DNA of 64,000 nucleotides from Amorphochlora amoebiformis (lineage: Eukaryota > Cercozoa > Chlorarachniophyceae). Both the position numbers and the translations under genes were made by a program. Within the stretch, counting starts at the first letter, position 1; each line of letters begins with the position of its first letter. Shown here piece by piece: positions 1 through 64,000 of this stretch. The stretch lies in the NCBI GenBank assembly GCA_054601695.1, contig BAAHQB010000114.1:372001-436000 (forward strand). The letters are read 5' to 3'. The notes beneath the pieces are model-generated. The model had not been told where the DNA came from, did not search any database, and saw only the letters and a list, made by a program, of their open reading frames with translations.

Positions 1-104
1 GAAGTACGGAAAGAGCGTGAAGAGCTCGATTGTGCTTCCAGATGTAGATCCAGGGTACGTATATGGATTTGAATATACAGAAAGTTGATTTGTATGTATT
101 TCTA

Positions 105-172
<68 letters not shown>

Positions 173-203
173 ATATATATTTTTTTGTCTTTTTTATATC
201 TAT

Positions 204-246
<43 letters not shown>

Positions 247-513
247 TTTCTATATAATAATATATATATGCATATATATATACGTATATATATATTTAAA
301 TGTATATGTGAATTATTGTACATACATGTCATTATGTGTACAAAAAATACGATAACTTCTCAATATACAGCTTATATAACATGCATTCAAAGTCGTTAAA
401 ACTACAGGTTCAGACTGAAAGGACGAGCCGCGAAGCGGAAGATCCCATCTACAATCCCGGACTTCAAGCCGATAGAGAAGAGGCAGAAATCTGTCGAGTC
501 CGACAAAAAGTAG
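1..513 (+). CDS. 3' end of an unrecognised gene, two exons, basic C-terminus (partial)
   Basis: Exon 1-54 enters from outside the window and ends at a donor GTACGT (55-60). The next exon is 408-513, after the acceptor ACTACAG, and ends with TAG at 511-513. Phase matches across the junction: the split Gly codon gives ...LPDVDPG then [11 protein letters not shown]. The visible 52 residues end in a Lys/Arg-rich tail ([15 protein letters not shown]). I do not recognise a family; the tail resembles nuclear or nucleolar proteins in composition only. The intron (55-407) is mostly (TA)n. The gene converges on the minus-strand gene that ends at 996. Confidence 0.6.
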
Positions 514-995
514 GATTCTGATTTTCATGGATTTATGAATTTATCACTGAAGCCAATTAGTAAATTTATAATTCCAGCAAATTCGAGGTGTACGTCTAGG
601 TACGTGTACATACATATATCTGGTACCTAATATTCCTTACTACCACGCTATCATATGTGAAATAGTATGTATACGACATATACTATGATATATGTATTTA
701 TGATAGAAAATAATACTGAGTTGTTCATCGTGCACTATTCTAGCTATTGAAGCTGGACCACTATAGACTGGTTTAAGTGGGATACCTAGGATACACACTG
801 GGGATAGCGGTATTCATCGTAGATACTACTAGTACTAGAATAGTCTGGAGTTCTACTAGCTAGACTAGTATGCTTTCAAGCATAGATCTAGAAATAAGAG
901 TATCTCTAGATCTGGAGTATCATTATTCTAGTCATTACTGCGCCATGATGACAAAATTGCCAGCGATCACAGTCCCCAGGCTATGGAGTTACGAG
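514..995. other. intergenic spacer rich in CTAG
   Basis: This is unique, non-microsatellite sequence between two convergent genes. It holds many CTAG tetramers, and similar CTAG-rich sequence follows the stop codons at 30510 and 57345. I see no convincing exon in it. It must contain the 3' UTRs of both flanking genes. Confidence 0.5.
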
Positions 996-16220
<15,225 letters not shown>

Positions 16221-16785
16221 TGTGCCGATCTTTTAAGAATATTCTAGATGCCAAATCCCGGTATAGCCAGGGATTACTCCTGTCCCAGCCGACTCCCAGG
16301 TTTGATGGCACAGATTATTTAGTACAAAGTGAAAAATAGGTGAATTTACCCAGAAATTGGTTTTACAGTCACTGTGGGTGACGACTGTATCATTTCCCGC
16401 GCGTGTAGCTACACGCTTTTCCTCTTTCGACTTTCGGTACTCAACCCCGCAATTCAAGGTGAGTCTTAGCTACAGACGTCGAACAATAGGTTGTAGCGAG
16501 ATATAGAGTGTTGCATTCGTGAAAATATGACTTCGGCAACGTCTGCGGAAATTTGAAACCCCGCGTGCTTACCTTGTTTCTTTTTTTATGTATTTGAACG
16601 TTATCACTTCCTTTTGTATCTTCTATCGATGCTGCATCTCTCTCTTTTCATGTACGCATATGGATTGCACGCATGTATCTCGAGTATTAGACACGTGTGT
16701 ATTTTTCCACCTCTACAACACCTAGATATACCGGAATATATGTGGAAATATACAGATATACTTTGATACTACACATTTATGCTTT

Positions 16786-16833
<48 letters not shown>

Positions 16834-17190
16834 TACATATATTTTTGTATATTTTCATATAAACAGGTGTCCCAACGTGGAACGGGAACCAATCAAAAGA
16901 TAGACGATTAACATAAGGGTAATTACAATCGCCATCTAGCTGAAAACAAATAAACAGTTGTTCTATGCTTAAAACGAAAGACGAGGGACACACATACATA
17001 CCTATATATGTGGAGTTGCCTACTCTTCACGAGAGTTGTGGTATCAATCGAGGCAGCAGGAATTCATTCATTTGCAAGGATTGAATCACTTGCAAGGTTG
17101 TATCCCATTGTTCTCTCTAATCCAGTGTAAGGAGTGATGAACAAGCATCAATTTCGAACGCCATTATGGCAAGCAAGGGACAGACACCGT
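16221..17190. promoter_or_regulatory. upstream region of the RRM-methyltransferase gene
   Basis: Mostly single-copy sequence with balanced base composition, lying upstream (minus strand) of the ATG at 16220, so promoter and 5' UTR should be here. I see no clear TATA or other core element, and AT richness makes TATA boxes uninformative. It contains a plus-strand GGTGAGT at about 16459 and a minus-strand GGTAAGC near 16573, either of which could be the donor of a non-coding exon. Confidence 0.35.
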
Positions 17191-17434
17191 TTACATATTT
17201 TTGACGGCATCCCATCCCCCGCTAGCCGCGAGTAGGCTCCTCCGAGTACTGTGCATCTTGGCAAGTTTCCCGACGATGACAGTTGTGTATAATTCTAGTT
17301 TTGAGAGATACATTTCGGACACGCTCTTCCAGGACGATTTTGGGATATCAGGATTGGCATCCTTTACATTCTCTTTTCCCAAGAAATTAGGCCTGCACAT
17401 ATACATACATACATATCTACATACTATGTAAATA

Positions 17435-17480
<46 letters not shown>

Positions 17481-17490
17481 CATATATACA

Positions 17491-17555
<65 letters not shown>

Positions 17556-17617
17556 TGTAAATACGTACATATACATATATGTTATATATATATATATATA
17601 TATACATACATATATAC

Positions 17618-17659
<42 letters not shown>

Positions 17660-17731
17660 AATTGAAAACTTACATTTAGTCGACAGGGACAGCCTGTATG
17701 CCACCGAAATCATCTGGAAAGAGATTATCAT
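17191..17731 (-). CDS. small two-exon protein of about 80 residues, unrecognised
   Basis: Exon 17731-17691 (ATG at 17731) joins exon 17392-17191 (acceptor GTGCAG, TAA at 17191) in phase, giving [18 protein letters not shown] and [19 protein letters not shown]. The second exon is mildly basic and looks coding; the first is weak because its donor is GTCCCT and the same island can also be read as a plus-strand exon (17680-17745, acceptor TTTAG, donor GTAATG). The two islands also share inverted similarity ([10 protein letters not shown] on one strand, [10 protein letters not shown] on the other), so one may be a diverged inverted copy of the other. Confidence 0.3.
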
Positions 17732-17809
17732 GTGCAAACGCTCAGGTAATGTATTGAGTACATGTACGAATGTATATGTATGTAGATATAATTATGTGTT
17801 ATATATATA

Positions 17810-17996
<187 letters not shown>

Positions 17997-17997
17997 T

Positions 17998-18370
17998 GTT
18001 AACGCAGTGGTACTGTGGACAGTGGTCCGATTGAAGTCTTTCCGAATTCTGATTTTAACTTTCCATGTTGATGGGTACTTGCTCTTGACTACAAACGTAC
18101 TGATGGGAAACATTAGGCGTGACATGCCGTGACGTCACCATGATGGCGTGACGTCGCGGTTGGCCATGGTACCACGAAAGCCCGTTACTACCGGGTACTG
18201 ACGGGTACCACCGGGTACTACCGGATGATACGATGTCCGAACGATCTCCAGAATCTCCATCGATCTCCTCCATCGATCTCGAGTGGTCTATATTAGGGCT
18301 ACGATAACGTTTCAATACTGTACAGACATCTACTCATCGAGACGCTATCTGTGTCATTGTATCTCGGCAC
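17998..18370 (+). repeat. SINE-like element with tRNA-like head
   Basis: Begins GTTAACGCAGTGG, close to a tRNA A box, with GGTCCGATTGAAGTC in the place of a B box, then a body with TGACGTCA-type inverted motifs, 'cccgttactaccgggtac' repeats and 'gatctccagaatctcc', and a tail 'atctactcatcgag' that recurs at about 21369. Related bodies occur at 18840-18960 and, inverted, at 59850-60000. Confidence 0.55.
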
Positions 18371-18440
18371 TAAAAATATATATACATATATATATGTAAA
18401 ATATAATATACATAATATATATATATATATAATATATATT

Positions 18441-18478
<38 letters not shown>

Positions 18479-18598
18479 TAGTATTATACACACACTCTCT
18501 CTCTCTCTCACACACACATATATATATATATATATCTATATATATATATGTCTATAGATGCCCCTATTATACAAAAACAGTTACATTTATATGTAGTT

Positions 18599-18631
<33 letters not shown>

Positions 18632-18654
18632 GTAAATTACTTATGTATTTATTG

Positions 18655-18990
18655 TTACCAAAGCGGTATGGTACACCACTAGTCCATAGTTTACCACTAC
18701 ATGGTTTGGTTAAGGCCCAATTGAGTCAATCCAGTTGGATTATGATCAACTTGAAATTCAATTCTTTGTTTTGCATTGGTACTAGTCCTAAGAGGGGCAC
18801 TCTGGGTTGGCTCTGTGACGTGGTGTGAGGTTACACTCTGTCATGTCTACCTCGAAGCCCCGTTACTACCGGGGTTTACCACTGTCTACTAAATGAGACG
18901 ATCCCCAGGAATCTCCGAGATCTCCGGAACTCTCTCGCGATCTCCATTACACTTATGACTATGTTTCTACGCGCATTCCACTCATTGACC
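18655..18990 (+). repeat. second SINE-like copy
   Basis: 'gcggtatggtacaccactagtccatag' near the start matches the inverted segment at 60125-60170, and the body 'gccccgttactaccggggt...ccaggaatctccgagatctcc' matches the copy at 18173-18262. It lies just upstream of the plus-strand gene starting at 19163. Confidence 0.5.
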
Positions 18991-19048
18991 TGCGTGCTCT
19001 CATTTTGTTTATCGTTCCTTCATATTTTTATATATATTAATCATATGT

Positions 19049-19108
<60 letters not shown>

Positions 19109-19162
19109 ATATGTATGTATAATGTATGTATATAAATATACTTATATTTGTATTTTAAATAT

Positions 19163-30018
<10,856 letters not shown>

Positions 30019-30509
30019 ATAACCCGTGCAGCTAAAGTCCAGACAACCTGAATCTAGATACCTAGATACAATGTACATGTATTGTGTAAATGCCGCCAAA
30101 TTCAATGATGTCTACTCAAGTTAACCCGAGTGCATCAAGCTAGAATGTATCCACCATCTAGAACATAGCAGTCTAGAGTGTGAATTTCACCCACAAGTGG
30201 CTAGAAGTGACTGAATTTGTAGATAATCTCTAGAATCTAGATGATAATATTAGCTCAGAGGTACTCTGTACTAGATATCATCATTATATAGTTCAATCAG
30301 TACCGTGCTGTAGCTACTCGACGAGTGTATAAAAGATCAATTTGCAACTCTGACCAGTTTGATGATGACTATTCCGAGTTGGTAAAAGCTGTGCCACTGG
30401 ATCTAGACATACCTTTTTACCAGAAAAATATTTCCTCTTGTCAGATACAAGATTAGCAATAAGTTTCATGCAATACATCTCGGCTCGGCTTAGGCAAACA
30501 TATGCACGG
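30019..30509. other. CTAG-rich spacer between convergent genes
   Basis: Single-copy sequence with many TCTAGA/CTAG motifs between the stop codons at 30018 (plus) and 30510 (minus). No exon seen. It resembles 514-995 and 57346-57944 in composition. Confidence 0.5.
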
Positions 30510-41961
<11,452 letters not shown>

Positions 41962-42159
41962 TGCATTTAATGGCCGCAAGGAAAGTGGATCGCGCGAGGG
42001 CTTGCAGTTAGCAATCAAAGTTGAAGCGAAAGGCCTCGGTGAGCAGCGAGAGAAAGAAGAGGCGGCTAGTGCCAAGAGTATGAGACATAAAGCTGGTCCG
42101 ACGAAGAACCGGCGGGATTGCCGACATTCAGCAGATTCCTGAGGACATTGATATCAAGT

Positions 42160-42840
42160 TGTATACTTCCGGAAGATAGAGAGAATGCAAGAGAAGCAAG
42201 ATAAAATTCTTATGGCGAAAGGAAAGGTATGAACCCTGACATTGTCAAGGTGGCGGAGAATCGCCGAAGATATCTGGGAGATATGAGTGGGAATATGATT
42301 CGGAAGAGAAAAACACTACGCGGAATACCGTTTAGATATGTTTGTCCGGAGGAATAGGAGAGAAACGAGAAAAGATTTCTGAATGCGAAAATAGATAGTG
42401 AAAAAATTTCAATTCCTGCTGTTTTGCAGCGTCACACATTGCTTTTTAACCAACTAATAAATTTAGTTCCCTCCGGTACAAACACCTCCAAGACGGCGGC
42501 CACCTCCGGGGCTCCGGGGTTTGATTGGAGAAATCCCGGGTAATACCGGGTCTTCGGCGGCCTTCCGCTTGGGATTCTAGTAATCTTCTTCATATCGCGA
42601 TACGACCTTCCGTTGGAGCTCCAGCAGGAGCTTCAGCCGTCAAAAGTCTTGACAATTTTCTGGTTCGTTACTTCTGGAAGATTTTCTTCCCGGAGATCTC
42701 TTGAAAATTATATAAGTTCACTATGTCAGGATTCATTCTCGTTCTTTCGTTTGATTTTTTTTTTTCGCCATTCTTTCCCATTGTCCTATTATTTCCTATC
42801 TTACATTTCACATCCATATCATTTCATCCAGCGACGTAGA
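42160..42840. promoter_or_regulatory. shared upstream region of the two head-to-head DUF2828 genes
   Basis: The two paralogues diverge from this GC-balanced block, which lacks microsatellite. It must hold both promoters and 5' UTRs. Stretches of T (42757-42768) and pyrimidines lie just before the plus-strand ATG at 42841. No core motif is clear enough to name. Confidence 0.5.
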
Positions 42841-57345
<14,505 letters not shown>

Positions 57346-57944
57346 CCATTAGAAGAGCCAATGGATTTGGCCGCGTTATGTTCGTCGATCCGACGTCTTC
57401 TGCGCAATCATCGCGTTATTCTAGTATTGGCTCTAGTAGCTAGATTGGGCTTAGTCTAGTTAGATCTAGTTGACGGTGATCTAGATGATTATGAAGATCC
57501 ACGTATTGTAATCGCTAGAATCGGTGCTCTAGGTACTGCTTGAAGTTTCTAGAATTTGTCACTAGTTGTAAATTAATTCATTGTCTTCTTTATGCATAAA
57601 ATATCTATTGTAGTACCTAGAATCTAGAGTTATGATCCAGAACAAGATATTGTGTTGGGTACCTCTAGACCTCGGAGCTACAGTCATGCATGATAGGCAT
57701 GACCGTCAATGATACTCAGATACCTGTGACAGTCTAGATAGTATCCAGAGTAAAGCGCTATAATCTGTTCTTGATATTGATTATATTAAATCGAGTAACA
57801 CCAGTATCAATGACTATTATAACTTGATAAAATACTATGTTTATGTATGTAAAAATTTATAGAGATAGGCTGAGTATTCTCAACAGGCCAAATAGTTTTT
57901 ATCACAGTGATAATTGAATTTGTAAATATAGTTGGCTGTAGCAG
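57346..57944. other. CTAG-rich spacer between convergent genes
   Basis: Single-copy sequence between the stops of DUF2828 copy 2 (57345) and the polymerase gene (57945). Rich in TCTAGA/CTAG like the spacer after copy 1, but I could not align the two by eye. No exon seen. Confidence 0.5.
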
Positions 57945-58645
57945 TTAATGACACCAGTGATTACCAACGTCGATGTTGACCACAAGAGGAATACCCAGTT
58001 CAGGCATGGCACCTGTTATTTTAGAGAAAGCAATTATTTATACACGTCATAGCAGATAATATATATATATATATATTTCATATATTTTTCTATACATATA
58101 TACATAGTATAAATATGACATATGCATGTATATATTCCTCTATGTGTGTGTAAATGTATGTATTAGTATATTCATATACGTTCATGCACAGATATACTAT
58201 ATATTTATATATATATATGTTTATATATATATTATATAGATGTGTATATGTATATATAAATAATACATATTTGCACAGACCCATATGTATATTACAAAAA
58301 CATTATGTAACTTACATGTTTCCAATAATGAATATTTGTGAACATATACATATACTATATTTACACTTAGCCTCTATAAATGGCATAAGTATTTATTGTA
58401 TACGCACACATATGCATACTACAATTTATACCTATGTATTTATAGCTATATGTGTATATCTACATATGTTTATACCCTCCATTTCTTCACGTATGACTTT
58501 GGAAACGGTCTCAACTGCTCCTTCCTGTGATATACAACTTAGTGTATTTGTACATATTTACGTACATATATATAAATATATGTACACATACATTATATAT
58601 ATACATTATACACACACATGTATATACATACATATATTATATATG

Positions 58646-58691
<46 letters not shown>

Positions 58692-58752
58692 TAAATTTCC
58701 GCATATTGGTGTGGCACTTATACATCAGATCAACACGCAAACACATGCACAC

Positions 58753-58785
<33 letters not shown>

Positions 58786-58819
58786 TATACACATGTACCT
58801 ACATATATACATACAAATG

Positions 58820-58856
<37 letters not shown>

Positions 58857-58923
58857 GTATATATATATATTATGTATGTATGCATATATAAACACATATA
58901 CTTAGAACACACACACACATATG

Positions 58924-58954
<31 letters not shown>

Positions 58955-59047
58955 TATATATATAAATAAATACATTGGTCTCTTCAGATGTAACTCTTTT
59001 TGTTAAAAAATTGTGTACATACATACATCGAAAATATGAACATACAA

Positions 59048-59078
<31 letters not shown>

Positions 59079-59230
59079 CTAATACACATAATGTAAATAT
59101 ATATATATGTATATAAATATTTTGTGTATACATATACATATATTTGCATGTACACATACATGCATATGTATATATATTTATATACATATATTCCTAAATG
59201 TACACATTGATTCTATACATACATATATAC

Positions 59231-59279
<49 letters not shown>

Positions 59280-59546
59280 CACATTTACAAATATATATAT
59301 GTATACATATATATATATATATATATATATATGTAATATATATAGATATATGTATGTACATGTGTATGTATACTATAATGTATATGTGTATATGTATATA
59401 TGTGTATGTATACATATGTATATATATACGTATGTATATATGTATGTATGTGTGTATAGATTATGTTTGTACGTAATTATATATGTATATATATATAATG
59501 TATTATATACATATGTATAGATACATACATATGTATACATACACAC

Positions 59547-59586
<40 letters not shown>

Positions 59587-60234
59587 ACATATATGTACAC
59601 ATTTGATACACAGATATATTTAAATATATCTACTTGTATATGTATTTACATATATATATATATATATCTTACCTGAACCTCCAACACCAACTCGTCGTGA
59701 ACCTTAAGTATATGTCACACAAATATGTAAATAAGTACACTAACGTTATAAAAATACAATATCCGTATAAATAAACATATTTCCATCTGTTTATCTATGT
59801 ACTTGTATGTATATTAGAAATTATTCCATATACCACATTTGCTGTAGGTCGCTGGAAATCCAGGAGATTTCTGCGCTCCCAGTAAAACCCGATACTAACC
59901 GGCACTACACGGTACCGAGTAGTACGGGCCTCCACACCCGTTAGGTGACACGGCAGTGATGTCACGCCATGTCAGGCTCTGGAACCATTCTCGTACAACC
60001 GATCGAAATCAGAGAATTCCCCTAGCTTTTAGAGTTTGTTCATAGCATTTGGCCAGAATCCAAACGGACCAACTGTAACCCTGACCCTAGCCCAAGTAAA
60101 AGTTTCCCTAACCTAACCCAAACGGTTCTCAACCATACCATGGACTAGCAGCGGTGTACCATACGCTGGCAGACAATTTATATATTTATATTTACTACAT
60201 TTGTATGTATATATACACGTATATTTACACACAT

Positions 60235-60272
<38 letters not shown>

Positions 60273-60524
60273 GTATGAATGTACGCTTATTTGCATATAT
60301 GGTACATATATATATACATATATGGTACATATATATATATATGTATATAAATATATATAGGTATATATATATATATATATATATATTTATAGTATGTATG
60401 TATTTAATGTACTCATACGTGCCTACATGCAATATATAAGTATATAGGTAATGTTCTAAGAAATAACCTGTAGGGTGATTCGGGCAGGTAGCTTCTCGTT
60501 CTGAGTTATATATACAAATATATA

Positions 60525-60560
<36 letters not shown>

Positions 60561-60581
60561 AATGTATATATTTATATTGAG

Positions 60582-60649
<68 letters not shown>

Positions 60650-60720
60650 TATATGTATACATATATATTGCAATTATAGTATATATGTATACATATGCAT
60701 ATGTATGTATACATATATAT

Positions 60721-60760
<40 letters not shown>

Positions 60761-61507
60761 CATGCTCATGTATAGTTGATATATGCTTTTACTCACACAC
60801 AGGTTAGAGCTCCGGGTTAGCGTTAGGTTTTGGGTAGGCTAAAGGTCTAGGTTAGAGTCATGGTAGAGGTAAGGGTAGGGTTAGGGTAGGGGTTAGAATA
60901 TGGTTATTCAGCATGCCTTAGCCATAGGGCCATTGACCCCCGTAACTTAGTGGGGTTTTTGGTTTTGATTAGGATTAGGATTAGGATCAGATTATTCGGC
61001 ATGTCGTAGTCTCATGGCCAGTGACTCAGGATTAGAATTAGGGTTAGGGGTTAGGGCTAGGGTTAGGTAGAGGGTTAGGATAGTGTTAATTGCCTTCAGT
61101 CTTCGTGATAAATTCACCATTGCAACCTGGTGCGATATAAATAAGTATATCTAATATATACACAATTATACACACACACATACATTAATATATATATCCG
61201 TAAAGATATATATATATATATATATATATATGTATACAAATATAATTTATATGTGTATATATCATATGCATTTTACACATATCGTATTGGATATTTATGC
61301 TACTTTAATTAAGTCGGCAGCCGTTCCCTGGACGGGAGCGTTGATGGCGACCCTCTCCGCAGCTCTTCTCTCAGCCTAAAAATTTACGTACTTTCATCGG
61401 ATTTAAGTATAGGTATACGTGTGGTATATCACATACATTTGTTTATATATATATGCTATATGGATATAATTCTATATGAACATAAATTTTATATGCACAT
61501 GCATACA

Positions 61508-61552
<45 letters not shown>

Positions 61553-62150
61553 ATATTCAAATACTCATAAATTTATCTGTATTGATCTAACCATGTATGT
61601 AGATTTACATACATGTATGCATACGTATATTATTATTTGAGCTAAGGAGAATAGAGTGAGATATGCGGGAAGGGTAGAGGAAGAGATGAGACACAGAGAG
61701 AAGAGAGAGAGAGAAAAGAGAGAGAGAGAGAGAAAGAGACAAAGAGAGATAGAAAAAAAGAGAGAAATAACAGCAATCAAACATACTGAAGAACAAAGAG
61801 AGAGAAATAGAGAGAGTACATAGGAGAAATATGAAAGCAGAGAGGAGAAAGATGTAGCAAAAAAGGGAGCGACAAGAAAGAGGGAGACATGGAAAGAAAG
61901 GGAAATATGGAAAGGGAGAGAGGAGAGAGAGAGAGGAAATACAGAGGAAAGAGAGAGCGAGAGATGGAAAGGAGCGATTGAAAAGTGGGAATGAAAGAGA
62001 GGAGAGAGAGAGAGGAAAGGGAGAGAGAACCATTCTGGACGCGACCACTCCTGGCACGTGTATACGTCTGCCGTATAATGTTGAGACATATCTGGAATGT
62101 ATGTGTGAGTGTGAATGAGTATAATCTATCTTAGAGCAACTGTATCTTTA

Positions 62151-62207
<57 letters not shown>

Positions 62208-62685
62208 CAAACATCATAATAAAATCGTACGCACATATAACGGATATGTATATAGCACATACATATATGTATGTTTTATAGTTTCATATATGTATACATA
62301 TGTATATATATATATGTATGTATATGTATATATCTACATATCTTTAGAAAAGGTATACATTTATATATTGTATCCATACCCTCTCTTCCTTGCTTCTTCT
62401 AATGTTTTGTTCATATACCCCTGCACTCCGGGGTAAGTCTTAAAATATGTACTGACCATTGCCCTAGCCTGGGTAATTATTCACTTATGTATTTCCTTCT
62501 TTGTACTTTAATTCATTCACTTATGTATTACGTTCTACGTAGTTTAATTCATTATTTGTAGACGTTATATATAGATACATTCTAAAATTTGTGATTAATT
62601 ATTTTTCATTATTTTTTGGGCAGTTTTGGTTGCATACGTACATATATATATTCACATATATAATTATATATATATAATATATATA

Positions 62686-62743
<58 letters not shown>

Positions 62744-62805
62744 CATTGTATTCACGTATGGATTTCATATATGTCTATATATATTTTATATAAAAATTTT
62801 ATATA

Positions 62806-62845
<40 letters not shown>

Positions 62846-62998
62846 ATTTAAAGATATGTACATATGTTTACATTAATATGTACATTCACATGTATGTACA
62901 TACGTGTAGCTGTAATGCTGATAATGTTTTGATTTCGATAATGGAAAGGTATACAATATATATATATACACACATATATGATATTTATATAATTAAAC

Positions 62999-63033
<35 letters not shown>

Positions 63034-63217
63034 TACATATACATTCATATATACATACACATATACACATGGATATATACATATATAATATGTAATGTGC
63101 ATATGTAAAAAATACTTAAAAACACACACACACACATATATGTACATATATATATATATATTATATATAATATACCCACACATACACATATTGTACAAAT
63201 GGTATATATATATATGC

Positions 63218-63249
<32 letters not shown>

Positions 63250-63596
63250 TTATATATATATAAATATATCTATATGTATATATTCTCTACTAGGGTCGGG
63301 TTTAGCTTAGAGATAGCATTAGATGGGTATATTATTATTACTTATACATAAAAAATAAATATATCTATATATATATATATATATACTTATATATACATAT
63401 ATATCTATTCATATACGATATATACATGCATATATATATATATATATATAACCTCAATGCTAATATATATATATATCCATATATGTATATGCATATAGTT
63501 AAGAGTTAGTATTAGGGATACTTCGGGTTCCCGGACTTGAATCTGAGCCGCAAGACCGTATGAAGACATACCATATATAAGGCCAAAGTTTATCGC
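57945..63596 (-). CDS. family A DNA polymerase, C-terminal part (partial, at least 9 exons)
   Basis: Exons: 63596-63522, 62468-62380, 62091-62031, 61375-61304, 61126-61094, 60500-60468, 59702-59673, 58524-58476, 58012-57945 (TAA). Phase fits throughout: 510 nt, 169 residues; earlier exons lie beyond 64000. The order is that of the polymerase I palm and fingers: end of motif [72 protein letters not shown], motif [10 protein letters not shown] with its catalytic Asp-Glu, and the usual end [18 protein letters not shown]. It adds nucleotides during DNA synthesis. Close similarity to the bacterial-type ending suggests an organellar (POP/PREX-like) polymerase, but the exonuclease part is not visible, so POLQ-like enzymes are not excluded. 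The intron after 61094 starts with GC instead of GT. Confidence 0.9.
59835..60175 (-). repeat. SINE-like element, inverted
   Basis: Read on the minus strand: 'ccagcgtatggtacaccgct', a CCCTAA-like insert, 'gtccgtttggattctggcc', 'gacatggcgtgacatcac' and 'cccgtactactcggtacc'. These match parts of the copies at 17998-18370 and 18655-18990. It lies in a polymerase intron. Confidence 0.5.
60795..61085. repeat. TTAGGG-type degenerate array
   Basis: Imperfect GGGTTAGG/AGGATTAGG units on the plus strand, with a repeated 'ttcggcatgcc'-like block, in a polymerase intron directly before exon 61126-61094 on the gene's 3' side. Confidence 0.7.
61640..62030. repeat. (GA)n purine tract
   Basis: About 390 bp of GAGAGA/GAAAGAG units that ends exactly at the 3' edge of polymerase exon 62091-62031; on the gene strand it is a polypyrimidine tract that starts inside the donor region. 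Confidence 0.9.
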
Positions 63597-63620
63597 CTAA
63601 TGTGTACACATATACATATA

Positions 63621-63635
<15 letters not shown>

Positions 63636-63660
<25 letters not shown>

Positions 63661-63702
63661 CAATAATAGTATTAATAATAATAATAGTAATAATAATGAT
63701 GT
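63636..63702. repeat. (AAT)n trinucleotide tract
   Basis: Runs of AAT with a few interruptions; a similar tract occurs at 1604-1650. Sequence from 63600 to 64000 is otherwise TA/CA microsatellite with no exon seen. Confidence 0.9.
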
Positions 63703-63732
63703 ATATATAAACATATATATACATATATATAC

Positions 63733-63768
<36 letters not shown>

Positions 63769-63877
63769 TCACATGCATACGTATATTTGTTCATTTATAT
63801 ATCTAATGTTTGTGCAAACATATGAATACTTTTGAATATATGTATATATACATATATACACACACATATATATATAT

Positions 63878-63961
<84 letters not shown>

Positions 63962-64000
63962 AAATATATTTATGCATATAGACACCTATGTACATGTCAT

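Noticed and set aside
17201-17431. Plus-strand open frame of about 76 residues
   Set aside because: It has no usable donor, whereas the minus strand has a proper acceptor, a stop codon and a charged, protein-like composition.

Overview
This is a eukaryotic nuclear window, probably from a protist or alga; I could not place it further. The evidence is spliceosomal GT-AG introns in every gene, interstitial TTAGGG/CCCTAA-type arrays, tRNA-derived SINE-like repeats, and a very large mass of (TA)n and (CA/GT)n microsatellite. Most long open frames in the window are simple translations of (TA)n (YIYIYI proteins) and are not genes. The real coding sequence sits in short GC-balanced islands of about 20-690 bp that act as exons; the TA tracts are mostly their introns. 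I built the gene models below by hand, by requiring splice sites and matching codon phase at every junction, and then checking whether the joined protein shows a family signature.

Layout: (1) 1-513, plus strand, last two exons of an unrecognised gene with a basic C-terminus. (2) 996-16220, minus strand, a 24-exon gene for an Arg/Ser-rich N-terminus, an RRM, a TGS1/RsmD-like SAM methyltransferase and a second SAM methyltransferase in one chain of about 866 residues. (3) 17191-17731, minus, a weak two-exon model. (4) 19163-30018, plus, about 16 exons, a signal-peptide protein of about 410 residues resembling secretory-pathway glycosyltransferases. (5) 30510-about 41961, minus, and (6) 42841-57345, plus: two head-to-head paralogues of the DUF2828/DUF7788 family (vWA-like domain with an intact DxSGS motif), sharing a short upstream region that is probably a bidirectional promoter. 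(7) 57945-63596 and beyond the window, minus, the C-terminal part of a family A DNA polymerase with motifs B and C.

Between and inside genes lie a 16-bp minisatellite, purine and pyrimidine tracts, telomere-like arrays, SINE-like copies and several small tandem duplications, some of which copy pieces of exons. The genes are not an operon. Shared themes are RNA modification (gene 2), organelle or genome DNA synthesis (gene 7) and a duplicated vWA-like family that carries an unusual N-terminal hydrophobic segment (genes 5 and 6).
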